Shown: positions 49,349-57,614 of the stretch, one piece after another
Layout: the number at the start of each line of letters is the position of its first letter
Position numbering within the stretch: position 1 is the first letter of the stretch
Source of the DNA: JAVJSF01 sp040219555
GTDB lineage: Bacteria > Actinomycetota > Thermoleophilia > Miltoncostaeales > Miltoncostaeaceae
Length of the DNA stretch: 64,000 nt
NCBI GenBank assembly: GCA_040219555.1
Contig: JAVJSF010000001.1
Coordinates: 1-64,000, forward strand
Direction of reading: 5' to 3'
Program-made: the position numbers and the translations under genes
The notes under the pieces: generated by a model
The model's input: only the letters and a program-made list of their open reading frames with translations
Databases searched by the model: none
What the model was told of the DNA's origin: nothing

Positions 49349-50408
49349 GGTCGCCTTCATCGGGGCCCGTGGGGCCAGCGCGTCAGGCCGGGTCGCCGAG
49401 GCCGGGTACCCCGAGGACCAGATCGCACTGCGCGGCTTCCAGCGGCGCTTCTCGCTGGGGAACCTGCGCACGGTGGCCACGACGCTGTGCGCCCTCCCGC
49501 GCGCCATCCTGCTGCTGCGCAGGCGCGGCGCCGACGTGGTGATCGGCGCGGGCGGCTATGTGGCCGGCCCGGTGGCGCTGGCCGCGTGGCTGACCCGTCG
49601 CCCCGTGCTGCTGATGGAGGCCGACTCGCACATGGGGGTGGCCAACCGCCTGGCGGCGCCGCTGGCCAAGCGGGTCACGTTGGCCTTCCCGCTGCCGGGC
49701 CGCAACGGCGGGCGCTATCTGGTCACAGGGCGCCCGGTGGCGAGTGAGGTCTCCGAGGCCACCCGCACCGCCGGCCGGCGCGCTTTCGGCATCGATCCGG
49801 ATGCGACGGTGGTGACCGTGGTCGGCGGCAGCCAGGGCGCCCGCACCCTCAACGAGGCCGCGGTCGATGCCTTCGGCGACCACCCGCCGCTGGATGTCAT
49901 CCACGTGTCCGGCCCGGGGCAGCACCAGCAGACCGCCGCCCGCCTGGCCCGCCACGAGGCCGGCGAGCACTACCGCCTGGTCCCGTGGCTGGACAACCTG
50001 CCCGACGCGCTGGCGGCGGCGGATCTGGTGGTCTCGCGCTCCGGCGGCTCGGTCTTCGAGCTCGCGGCCATCGGGCGTCCCTCGATCCTGGTGCCCTACC
50101 CCCACGCGACGGCCGACCACCAGGCCAAGAACGCCCGCTGGCTGGCCGAGGCCGGCGCCGCCGTGGTGCTGCCGGACGCCGACTGCACGGGCGAGCACCT
50201 GCGGGCCCTGGTCGGCGCCCTCCTGTCCGACCGGCACCGTCTGGACGCCATGGCCGACGCCGCCGCCGCGGTCGGGCGCCCCGACGCGGCCGACAGGGTC
50301 GCCGAGGAGGCCGTGTCTCTGGCCCGGGATCCGCGCCCGCACGGTCGCCTGCGGCGCCTCGGGGGGCGGCTGCGGGGGCCTCTGCGTCGCCGCTCCCGGT
50401 CCGGGTGA
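49200..50408 (+). CDS. murG: UDP-GlcNAc:lipid I GlcNAc transferase
   Basis: A 402-residue GT28 glycosyltransferase making lipid II. The N-terminal AAGGTGGHVMPALAVA loop, GFQRRFS, ADVVIGAGGYVAGPVALAA, VVGGSQGARTLN, SRSGGSVFELAAIGRPSILVPYPHA and DHQAKNARWL are conserved. The start is uncertain: TTG 49200, or in-frame GTG 49260 just before the first strand (VTAVIAAGG); the latter fits other MurG proteins better. Overlaps ftsW by about 90-150 nt and murC by 4 nt. Confidence 0.93.
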   Translation: MSTSDVEQLQRSTPAASSRSVTAVIAAGGTGGHVMPALAVAAALRARGAEVAFIGARGASASGRVAEAGYPEDQIALRGFQRRFSLGNLRTVATTLCALPRAILLLRRRGADVVIGAGGYVAGPVALAAWLTRRPVLLMEADSHMGVANRLAAPLAKRVTLAFPLPGRNGGRYLVTGRPVASEVSEATRTAGRRAFGIDPDATVVTVVGGSQGARTLNEAAVDAFGDHPPLDVIHVSGPGQHQQTAARLARHEAGEHYRLVPWLDNLPDALAAADLVVSRSGGSVFELAAIGRPSILVPYPHATADHQAKNARWLAEAGAAVVLPDADCTGEHLRALVGALLSDRHRLDAMADAAAAVGRPDAADRVAEEAVSLARDPRPHGRLRRLGGRLRGPLRRRSRSG

Positions 50409-51784
50409 GCAGCCCCCGGTCCGTCCACCTGGTGGGCATCGGCGGGGCCGGCATGAGCGCACTCGCCAGACTGGCCGTGTCCGCCGGCTACTCGGTGAGC
50501 GGGACCGATCGCGAGGACTCGGAGGTCCTTGCGGCCCTGCGCGCGATGGGGGTCGACGCCCGCGCCGGCCACGCCGCCGAGGCGCTCCCTCCGGCAGCGG
50601 AGGCGGTGGTGGTCTCGACTGCGGTCGGCGAGGGGACCCCCGATCTGGTGGCCGCCCGCGAGCGCGGCCTCGATGTGATGCACCGGTCCGAGTTCCTGGC
50701 CGAGCTGATGGAGCTGCGCCGAGGGGTGGCGGTGGCGGGTGCGCACGGGAAGTCCACCACCAGCGGCATGCTCGCCTGCGCGATGGCCGAGGCCTCGGCG
50801 TGCGTGGGCGCGGTGATCGAGGGCGGTGACGGGACGGGCGCACGGTGGGGCGGGGGCGAGTGGTTCGTCGCGGAGGCCGACGAGAGCGACCGCTCGCTGC
50901 TCAACCTGGCGCCCGAGGCGGCCATCCTGCTGAACGTCGATCACGACCACCACGCCACCTACGCCACCATCGACGACGTGCGCGCCGTCTTCCGGGCCTT
51001 CGTCGCGCGGCTGCCCGCGGACGGCCTGCTGGTGGTGGGCCCCGACGAGGAGGCCCGCCGCTGTGCCGAGGGCGCGCCGTGCCGGGTGGTCCACGTCGGC
51101 GACATCGACGGTTCGGCGTGCCGCATCGAGCGGGCCGCCGGGCGCCCCGGATTCACGGCCGTCCTGGCCGACGGTCGCCGCGTGGAGGTGCCGCTGGGGG
51201 TCCCCGGCCTGCACAACGCCGGCAACGCGGCCTGCGCGCTGGTACTCGCCGAGTGGTGCGGCGTTCCCGCCGAGACCTCCGCCGGGCGGCTGGCGGGCTT
51301 CCGGGGCGTCGGCCGGCGGATGGAGGAGCGCGGGCGCGTGGCCGGGATCCGGGTGGTGGACGACTACGCCCACCACCCCGCCGAGATCACCGCTACCCTG
51401 GCCGCGGCGCGCGAGGACGCCCCGGAGCGCATCATCGTCATCTACCAGCCGCACCTGCCCTCGCGCACGCGCGCCCTGGCCCCCGAGATCGGCGCCGCGC
51501 TGGCCGGGGCCGACATCGCGATCGTCACCGAGGTCTACCTCGCCCGCGAGCCGGCCGACCCGGAGGTGGGTGGGGCCCAGGTGGCGGCGGCCGTCCCGCC
51601 GGCGGCCACCGAGGCCCACTTCGCCCCGGATCTGGCCGCGGCGCGTGACATCGCCCTCGCCGAGGCCCGGCCCGGGGACCTGGTGATGACCATGGGCGCG
51701 GGCGACGTGACGACCCTCGGGCAGGAGTTGATGGTCGGTCTGGCAAACCTCTACCCCGATGGGGATACCTCCGCCCGCACCTGA
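50405..51784 (+). CDS. murC: UDP-MurNAc L-alanine ligase
   Basis: A 459-residue Mur ligase. N-terminal VHLVGIGGAGMSALARL, ATP loop GAHGKSTTSG (where most MurC have GTHGKTTT), EADESDRSLL, NVDHDHHATY and DDYAHHPAEITATL. The two P-loop substitutions (A for T, S for T) are conservative. GTG start overlaps murG. The 3' end overlaps murB by 26 nt. Confidence 0.93.
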   Translation: MSSPRSVHLVGIGGAGMSALARLAVSAGYSVSGTDREDSEVLAALRAMGVDARAGHAAEALPPAAEAVVVSTAVGEGTPDLVAARERGLDVMHRSEFLAELMELRRGVAVAGAHGKSTTSGMLACAMAEASACVGAVIEGGDGTGARWGGGEWFVAEADESDRSLLNLAPEAAILLNVDHDHHATYATIDDVRAVFRAFVARLPADGLLVVGPDEEARRCAEGAPCRVVHVGDIDGSACRIERAAGRPGFTAVLADGRRVEVPLGVPGLHNAGNAACALVLAEWCGVPAETSAGRLAGFRGVGRRMEERGRVAGIRVVDDYAHHPAEITATLAAAREDAPERIIVIYQPHLPSRTRALAPEIGAALAGADIAIVTEVYLAREPADPEVGGAQVAAAVPPAATEAHFAPDLAAARDIALAEARPGDLVMTMGAGDVTTLGQELMVGLANLYPDGDTSART

Positions 51785-52676
51785 CGGCGTCATCGCCGAC
51801 GCCTCGCTGGCCCCGCTGACCACGATCCGGGTCGGCGGGCCGGCCGACCACCTGGCCGAGGTGCGCACATCGCGCGCCGCGGTGCGGGCGCTTGCCTGGG
51901 CCCGGGAGGCGGGCCTCCCCGTCGCGGTGGTGGGGAGGGGCTCCAACCTGTTGATCGACGACCGCGGCTTCCGCGGCCTGGTGGTCCGCCTGGCCGGTCC
52001 GCTCACCGGCATCTCCGTGCGGGCGGGCGACGTCTGGTGCGGCGGCGGCGCGTCGTTGCCGCGGGCCGTCCAGCGTGCCGCCAACCACGGCCTGACCGGC
52101 CTGGAGTGGGGCGCCAGCATCCCCGGCACCGCGGGGGGCGCGGTGGCCATGAACGCGGGCGCGCACGCGGGCGAGTTGGCCCACGACCTGCGCTGGGCGG
52201 TCGTCTGCGACCCCGCGGGCCGGCGGGTGCTGCGCCCCGAGGACCTGGCCTTCGGCTACCGCCGCTCGGCCATCACCCCCGACCAGGTCGTGACGATGGT
52301 CTGCTTCGCCCTGCGCCCCGGCGCGCCCGAGGAGATCCGCGCCCGCCTCGACGAGTTCCGGGGGCACCGGCGCCGCACCCAGCCCCAGGGGGTGCGCACT
52401 TTCGGCTCGGTGTTCACCAACCCGGCGGGCGATTCCTCAGGCCGCCTGCTGGAGGCGGCCGGGTGCAAGGAACTGACCATCGGCGGCGCCCGCTTCTCGC
52501 CGGTCCACGCCAACTTCATCGAGGCCGGGCCGGGCACGCGGGCGGCGGACGTGCTCGCTCTGATGACCGAGGGCCGGCGCCGGGTGATGGCGGCCGGCGG
52601 CCCGGAGCTCCACCCCGAGGTGCGCTTCCTGGATGCCCAGCGCGGGATCGTGGCGCCGCCCCTGGGGCCGGCGTGA
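51759..52676 (+). CDS. murB: UDP-N-acetylenolpyruvoylglucosamine reductase
   Basis: A 305-residue FAD enzyme that reduces enolpyruvyl-UDP-GlcNAc to UDP-MurNAc. FAD-binding motifs TTIRVGGPAD, VVGRGSNLLIDD and GIPGT-type loop (GASIPGTAGGAVAMNAGA) are present, along with FGYRRSAI and FGSVFTNP. Length fits the type II MurB, with a catalytic serine in the PAGDSSGRLLEAAG segment. Stop overlaps ftsQ. Confidence 0.93.
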   Translation: MGIPPPAPDGVIADASLAPLTTIRVGGPADHLAEVRTSRAAVRALAWAREAGLPVAVVGRGSNLLIDDRGFRGLVVRLAGPLTGISVRAGDVWCGGGASLPRAVQRAANHGLTGLEWGASIPGTAGGAVAMNAGAHAGELAHDLRWAVVCDPAGRRVLRPEDLAFGYRRSAITPDQVVTMVCFALRPGAPEEIRARLDEFRGHRRRTQPQGVRTFGSVFTNPAGDSSGRLLEAAGCKELTIGGARFSPVHANFIEAGPGTRAADVLALMTEGRRRVMAAGGPELHPEVRFLDAQRGIVAPPLGPA

Positions 52677-53614
52677 GCCGCGATCGCAGGGACGGCGGCG
52701 CCGTGGCCGATCCGCCCGCCCCGCGCGGCGCCCCCGAGCACCCGGCCATCCGCGACCGGCGCCGGCGCGTGGCGCGCGAGCAGGGTCGCCGGCGGCGCCG
52801 GCGTGCGTTGATGGTGCTGGCCGCCGTCGCCTCGCTGGCGCTCGGGTGGTGGCTGGCCACGGGCCCCCTGCTGTCGGTCGGCTCGGTGGAGGTGCGGAAC
52901 TACTCCCGTCCGGACGCCGCCGGGCTGCGTGCCGACCTCACCCGCGCGGTGGCCGGCTCGTCGGTGGTGACCCCGGACCGCGCCGCCCTGGCCCGCGCCG
53001 CCTCCGCCTATCCGTTCGTCGAGTCGATCCGCGTGACCCGGGATCTCCCCCGCGGGCTGGTGGTCGAGGTGTTCCCCGCCCGCCCCTCGGCCATCGCGGT
53101 GGCCGACGACGGAACCGCCGTGCTCGTCTCCCATCGCGGCCGCGTCCTGGAGCCGGCCGACCCGGCGGCGCAGGCGACGCACGGCACCCTCCGTGCGGGG
53201 CCGTCCGCGCCGGCGGTGGGGGACACCCTGGCCGACGGGCTCATGCCCGCCGTGGCGTTCCTCGATGCCCTCGAACCCGGTCTCACCGAGCGCGTGCGCG
53301 ATCTCACGATCTCGGGCCGCGTCGTCACCGGTCGTCTGGACTGGGGGCCCGAGTTGCGCCTCGGCCGCCCGGAGCGGTTGCGTGCCAAGGCCACGGCTCT
53401 GGGCCTGGTCCTCTCGGCGATGTCCGAGCAGGACCGCCAGGAGGCCGACTACATCGACCTCACCGTGCCCGAGCACCCGGCCGTGGGCGGGTTGCCGGAG
53501 CCGGATGCCGAGTCCGGTGAAACGGATGGCGACACCATCCCGGACGACGATGCAACCGCCGCTGCAGATACTGCGACCGAGGCCGCGCCGGCGGGGGAGG
53601 GTGACAGCGAGTAG
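52673..53614 (+). CDS. ftsQ: Division protein FtsQ
   Basis: A 313-residue bitopic protein. A basic cytoplasmic tail (RRRRVAREQGRRRRRR) precedes one membrane helix (about 47-62), then a POTRA domain (LLSVGSVEVRNYSRPDAAGLRADL) and the FtsQ domain (YPFVESIRVTRDLPRGLVVEV). The C-terminus is an unusually acidic tail rich in D, E, A and T. GTG start overlaps murB. A promoter-containing gap then separates it from ftsZ. Confidence 0.88.
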   Translation: MSRDRRDGGAVADPPAPRGAPEHPAIRDRRRRVAREQGRRRRRRALMVLAAVASLALGWWLATGPLLSVGSVEVRNYSRPDAAGLRADLTRAVAGSSVVTPDRAALARAASAYPFVESIRVTRDLPRGLVVEVFPARPSAIAVADDGTAVLVSHRGRVLEPADPAAQATHGTLRAGPSAPAVGDTLADGLMPAVAFLDALEPGLTERVRDLTISGRVVTGRLDWGPELRLGRPERLRAKATALGLVLSAMSEQDRQEADYIDLTVPEHPAVGGLPEPDAESGETDGDTIPDDDATAAADTATEAAPAGEGDSE

Positions 53615-53683
53615 CGAACACTCAGCGTGAACCTGACACAGAGGTGCAATCTGGCAAACACTCGAGCGATGCCTCACCGTTGC

Positions 53684-53712
53684 TTGACATGGTGGCCGAT
53701 GATGGCTACCTT
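53684..53712 (+). promoter_or_regulatory. Sigma-70-type promoter for ftsZ
   Basis: TTGACA at 53684-53689 (a perfect -35) is followed after 17 bp by TACCTT at 53707-53712. It lies in the only sizeable gap of the division cluster. ftsZ is commonly driven by extra promoters, so this fits. Confidence 0.65.
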
Positions 53713-53875
53713 CCAATGTGGCGAAGTCGTGCCTGCTCCCGGTGAATCCGCGGTCCAGGGCACGTCTCGTTGACCTCATGTACCGCATGAGGGTTGTCTG
53801 AATCACCGGATGAGCAGTGCGTTCGCGGGCTTCCGCAAGGGGGTCGCGAGGGTGCCGCCGAAGGGACGAGCACAG

Positions 53876-55027
53876 GTGGAGACCAACAACTACTTGGCGG
53901 TCATCAAGGTGATCGGCGTCGGTGGTGGTGGCACCAACGCCGTCAACCGGATGATCGACGCGGGCGTGCGGGGCGTGGAGTTCATCGCTGTGAACACCGA
54001 CGCGCAGGCCCTCACCATGTGCGATGCGGACACCAAGATCCACATCGGAGGGGCCATCACCAAGGGGCTCGGCGCCGGCGCCGATGCCCGCGTCGGCCGC
54101 GATGCCGCCGAGGAGAGCCGCGAGGAGCTCAAGGAGGCCATCCGCGGTGCGGACATGGTCTTCGTCACCGCGGGCGAGGGCGGAGGCACCGGTACCGGTG
54201 CGGCTCCGGTCATCGCACAGATCGCCCGCGAGCAGGGGGCGCTCACCGTGGGGGTCGTCACCAGGCCGTTCGCCTTCGAGGGCGTGCAGCGGACGCGCCG
54301 CGCCGAGGACGGGATCGAGGAACTTAAGAAGCAGGTCGACTCGGTCATCGTCATCCCGAACGAGCGCCTGATCCAGGTGGTCGAGCGTCGGACCTCGATC
54401 CTGGACGCGTTCAAGATGGCCGACGACGTCCTGCGCCAGGGCGTCCAGGGCATCACGGACCTGATCACGGTGCCCGGCATCATCAACCTGGATTTCGCCG
54501 ACGTGCGCACGATCATGCAGGACGCAGGCGCCTCCCTGATGGGGATCGGCAGCGCCGGCGGGGAGGACCGCGCCTCGGAGGCGGCCAAGGCCGCCATCTC
54601 GTCCCCGCTGCTGGAGACCAGCATGTCCGGGGCCACGGGCGTGCTGCTGAACATCACGGGCGGCTCGGACATGGGCCTGTTCGAGATCGACGAGGCGGCC
54701 AGCATCATCCGCCAGGCCGCGCACGAGGAGTGCAACGTCATCTTCGGCGCGGTGATCGACGAGACGATGTCCGACGCACTGCGCGTGACGGTCATCGCCA
54801 CCGGCTTCGAGGCCGTCCAGGCGGAGGCCGCGCCGGCGGCCCGAGAGCAGCGCGGAGCCCCGCGCTACGGGCGCGACGAGTCGCTGCCCCCGCGCCGTGA
54901 GCGTTCCGCCCCGGCCGAGCCGGCTCCGTCCACCTCGCGGCGTCTCAGCCTCGAGGAGCGGGACCGCGAGGGGTTCGCGCTGCCCGACGACGCTCTCGAG
55001 GTGCCGGACTTCCTCAAGGGGCGCTGA
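53876..55027 (+). CDS. ftsZ: Cell division GTPase FtsZ
   Basis: A 383-residue tubulin homologue that forms the Z ring. It starts ETNNYLAVIKVIGVGGGGTNAVN, with the tubulin signature GGGTGTG at 102-108, NTDAQAL near 40 and an end in VPDFLKGR, the conserved tail that binds FtsA/SepF/ZipA-type partners. The GTG at 53876 has GAAGGGA nine bases upstream and matches the family N-terminus. An in-frame ATG at 53810 would add 22 unusual basic residues and lacks a ribosome site, but is possible. Confidence 0.95.
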   Translation: METNNYLAVIKVIGVGGGGTNAVNRMIDAGVRGVEFIAVNTDAQALTMCDADTKIHIGGAITKGLGAGADARVGRDAAEESREELKEAIRGADMVFVTAGEGGGTGTGAAPVIAQIAREQGALTVGVVTRPFAFEGVQRTRRAEDGIEELKKQVDSVIVIPNERLIQVVERRTSILDAFKMADDVLRQGVQGITDLITVPGIINLDFADVRTIMQDAGASLMGIGSAGGEDRASEAAKAAISSPLLETSMSGATGVLLNITGGSDMGLFEIDEAASIIRQAAHEECNVIFGAVIDETMSDALRVTVIATGFEAVQAEAAPAAREQRGAPRYGRDESLPPRRERSAPAEPAPSTSRRLSLEERDREGFALPDDALEVPDFLKGR

Positions 55028-55034
55028 AACCCGC

Positions 55035-55070
55035 GGCCACCGTCCCCGCGCCGGCGCGGGGACGGTGGCC
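55035..55070. terminator. Long perfect stem-loop terminator of the division cluster
   Basis: A perfect 16-bp stem (GGCCACCGTCCCCGCG and its complement) closes on a CCGG loop 8 bp after ftsZ. It lies between converging genes and should stop transcription from both sides. Confidence 0.85.
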
Positions 55071-55087
55071 CGGCGTGGCTCCGGGCC

Positions 55088-56020
55088 TCAGATGAGGACC
55101 AGGGGCACCAGGGCGCAGTAGCCGGCCACCAGTGCGATCCCCTCGGCCCGGCCCAGACGCCGCCCCGTGGCCATCGCCGCTCCGGCCAGGACCGTGACGG
55201 CCACCATCGCGATCGTCGGCCCGATCTCCACCGTGTCGAGCGATCCCGGCGCGATGAAGGCCGCGATCGCCACGATCAGCAGCGCGTTGAACACGCTGGA
55301 ACCGAGCAGGTTGCCCACGATGAGGTCCGGCTCGCCGCGCCGTGCGGCCTGGATGGCCGTCACCAGCTCGGGCAGCGATGTGCCCACGGCGACGATGGTC
55401 AGGCCGACCACCGCGTCCGAGATGCCGACCTCGGTCGCGATACCGCTGGCCCCCCAGACCAGTCCCTGGGAGCCTCCCACCACGCCGAGCAGGGCCACCG
55501 CCGCCCACAGGCCCTCGCGTCCGACCGCGCGCGAGTGGGCGAAGTGCTCCACCTCGTCGGTGAGCGGCTCGTCGGGCGCGCGGGCGCCGAGGAGCATGAG
55601 TCCCATCACCACCACGAAGGCGCCGGCCAGGACCGCCGCCTCGCCGCGGGTGAGACCGTCCAGCATGAGGACCGCGAGGACGGCCGTGGCCAGGACGGCC
55701 AGCGGTGCCTCGCGGCGGAGCGTCCGCGAGGCGATCGTGATCGGGGCGATCGCGGCGGCGGCTCCGGCGATCAGCGTCAGGTTGGCGACGTTCGAGCCGA
55801 CGACGCTGCCGACGGCGATGTCCAGCGACCCCTGGGTGGCCGCCAGGATGCCGGTGACCAACTCGGGCGTGGAGGTGCCGAAGCCGATCACCACGGCGCC
55901 GACCACCACGGCCGAGATGCGCAGCGCCAGCGAGATGCGGGCGGCCGCCAGGACGAATCGGTCCGCGGCCACCGCCAGGATGAGGGCCCCCGCGACGAGG
56001 GCGACGATGTTGAGGAGCAT
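55088..56020 (-). CDS. Calcium/sodium antiporter, YrbG-type
   Basis: A 310-residue polytopic membrane protein. The two alpha repeats characteristic of the CaCA superfamily are visible: VIGFGTSTPELVTGI...GSVVGSNVANL in the first half and VAVGTSLPELVTAI...GNLLGSSVFNAL in the second. The conserved acidic residues (E in TPELV and LPELV) bind the cation. About ten helices. It exchanges Na or protons for Ca. Diverges from gcvT with about 50 bp between starts. Confidence 0.92.
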   Translation of the reverse strand: MLLNIVALVAGALILAVAADRFVLAAARISLALRISAVVVGAVVIGFGTSTPELVTGILAATQGSLDIAVGSVVGSNVANLTLIAGAAAAIAPITIASRTLRREAPLAVLATAVLAVLMLDGLTRGEAAVLAGAFVVVMGLMLLGARAPDEPLTDEVEHFAHSRAVGREGLWAAVALLGVVGGSQGLVWGASGIATEVGISDAVVGLTIVAVGTSLPELVTAIQAARRGEPDLIVGNLLGSSVFNALLIVAIAAFIAPGSLDTVEIGPTIAMVAVTVLAGAAMATGRRLGRAEGIALVAGYCALVPLVLI

Positions 56021-56070
56021 CCCGGGATGATGCCGGGCGCCGGCCGCCGAGGCTGGTAGCGTGACCGCCG

Positions 56071-57177
56071 ATGACCGAACCCCTCGCGCGAACCCCACTC
56101 CACGAGCGCCACCTGGCCCTCGGCGCCCGCACCGGCGCCTTCGCCGGCTGGGACATGCCGCTCCAGTACACCACCCCCCGGGCCGAGCACCTCGCGGTGC
56201 GGGAGCGCCTGGGCGTGTTCGACGTGTCCCACATGGGGCAGATCGAGGTCTCCGGGCCCGGTGCCGACGCCGCCCTCGCCCACGCCCTCACGAACGACAT
56301 CGACCGCCTGGTGCCCGGCCGCGGCCAGTACACGCTGATGTGCACAGACGACGGCGGCGTGGTGGACGACCTGATCGTCTACCGCCTGGCCGACCGCTAC
56401 CTGATGGTGGTCAACGCGTCCAACATCCACGCGTGCGTGGAGCGCCTCGAGACGGTGATCCCCGCCGAGGTCGAGTGGGCCGACCGCTCGCTGGAGATGG
56501 GCATGCTGGCCCTCCAGGGGCGCGCGTGGCGCAGCACGCTGGCCCCGCTCACCGACGCGCCGCCCGCGAGCCTCGACCTGCCCTACTTCGGCGTCGCCGA
56601 GGTGGACGTGGCCGGCGTTCCCTGTCTGGTGGCGCGCTCGGGCTACACGGGTGAGCCGGGGGTGGAGATCATGGCCCCGTGGGACGGCGTGGCGAGCGTC
56701 TGGGATGCCCTGATGGCCTCCGACGGCGCGCCGACCCCGGCGGGCCTCGTGGCCCGCGACACGCTGCGCCTCGAGATGGGCTACCCCCTCTACGGGCAGG
56801 AGCTCTCGCGCGAGCGCACCCCGATCGAGGCCGGGCTCGCATGGGCCTGCGACCTGGCGGGCGGTCGCTTCGCCGGTGCCGAGGTGATGCGCGCCCAGCG
56901 CGAGAACGGCATCGCCGAGCGCCTGATCATGATCCGCCTCACGGACCCCGGCATCCCGCGGCCCGGCTGCCCCGTGGTGGATCCCGAGGGCGACGTCCTC
57001 GGGGTCATCACCAGCGGCACCCTGTCGCCCACGCTGGGGGCCGGCATCGGCATGGCCTACCTGCCCGCGCACCTCGCCGAGCCGGGATCGCCCGTGCTCG
57101 TCGATGTCCGCGGCACGCGCAAGGCCGCGGTCACCGCGGCCCGCCCACTCGTGACCACGTCCCCGAAGGAGAGCTGA
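56071..57177 (+). CDS. gcvT: Glycine cleavage system T protein
   Basis: A 368-residue aminomethyltransferase that passes the glycine methylene group to tetrahydrofolate. It begins TPLHERHLALGARTGAFAGWDMPLQY, and has FDVSHMGQIEVSG with the catalytic aspartate region, YTLMCTDDGGVVDDLIVYR and SGYTGEPGVEI, all normal for GcvT. gcvH overlaps its stop by one base (TGATG). The P protein genes are not in the window. Confidence 0.94.
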   Translation: MTEPLARTPLHERHLALGARTGAFAGWDMPLQYTTPRAEHLAVRERLGVFDVSHMGQIEVSGPGADAALAHALTNDIDRLVPGRGQYTLMCTDDGGVVDDLIVYRLADRYLMVVNASNIHACVERLETVIPAEVEWADRSLEMGMLALQGRAWRSTLAPLTDAPPASLDLPYFGVAEVDVAGVPCLVARSGYTGEPGVEIMAPWDGVASVWDALMASDGAPTPAGLVARDTLRLEMGYPLYGQELSRERTPIEAGLAWACDLAGGRFAGAEVMRAQRENGIAERLIMIRLTDPGIPRPGCPVVDPEGDVLGVITSGTLSPTLGAGIGMAYLPAHLAEPGSPVLVDVRGTRKAAVTAARPLVTTSPKES

Positions 57178-57572
57178 TGGCCGCAGAGGAGAGCTACCCC
57201 GCCGAGCTGCGCTACCACCGCGAGCACGACTGGGTGCGCGTCGAGGGTGATGAGGCCGTGTTCGGCATCACCTGGTTCGCCCAGGACTCGCTCGGAGAGG
57301 TCGTCTACTACGACCCGCCCGAGGTGGGGGCCACGATCACCAAGGACGGCACCTACGGCGAGCTGGAGTCGGTCAAGGCGGTCTCGGACATCTACGCACC
57401 GGCCGGCGGCGAGGTGGTGGCCGTCAACGACGCCGTGACGTCCACGCCCGAGGTGGTCAACGCCGACCCCTATGGGGAGGGCTGGCTCATCCGCGTCCGC
57501 CTCGCGGACCCCTCCGAGCTGGACTCCCTGATGGACGCCGACGCCTACCGGGACTACCTCACCGGCCTGTAG
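57177..57572 (+). CDS. gcvH: Glycine cleavage system H protein
   Basis: A 131-residue lipoyl carrier. The lipoylation lysine is K67 in LESVKAVSDIYAPAGG, with the usual GITWFAQDSLGEVVYYDPPEVG segment before it and a YGEGWLIRVRL strand after. It shuttles aminomethyl groups between the P, T and L proteins. ATG start overlaps gcvT. A terminator follows 18 bp after the stop. Confidence 0.95.
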   Translation: MAAEESYPAELRYHREHDWVRVEGDEAVFGITWFAQDSLGEVVYYDPPEVGATITKDGTYGELESVKAVSDIYAPAGGEVVAVNDAVTSTPEVVNADPYGEGWLIRVRLADPSELDSLMDADAYRDYLTGL

Positions 57573-57589
57573 GGATCGCGGGCGACGCC

Positions 57590-57612
57590 GAGCGCCCCTC
57601 CCCGGGGCGCTC
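57590..57612. terminator. Stem-loop terminator
   Basis: Arms GAGCGCCCC / GGGGCGCTC (9 bp) with a 5-nt loop lie between converging gcvH and the EAL gene. Probably bidirectional. Confidence 0.75.
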
Positions 57613-57614
57613 CC

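Noticed and set aside
53810..53875. Longer FtsZ start at ATG 53810
   Set aside because: The added residues are unlike FtsZ N-termini and there is no ribosome site, whereas GTG 53876 has one; kept only as an alternative.
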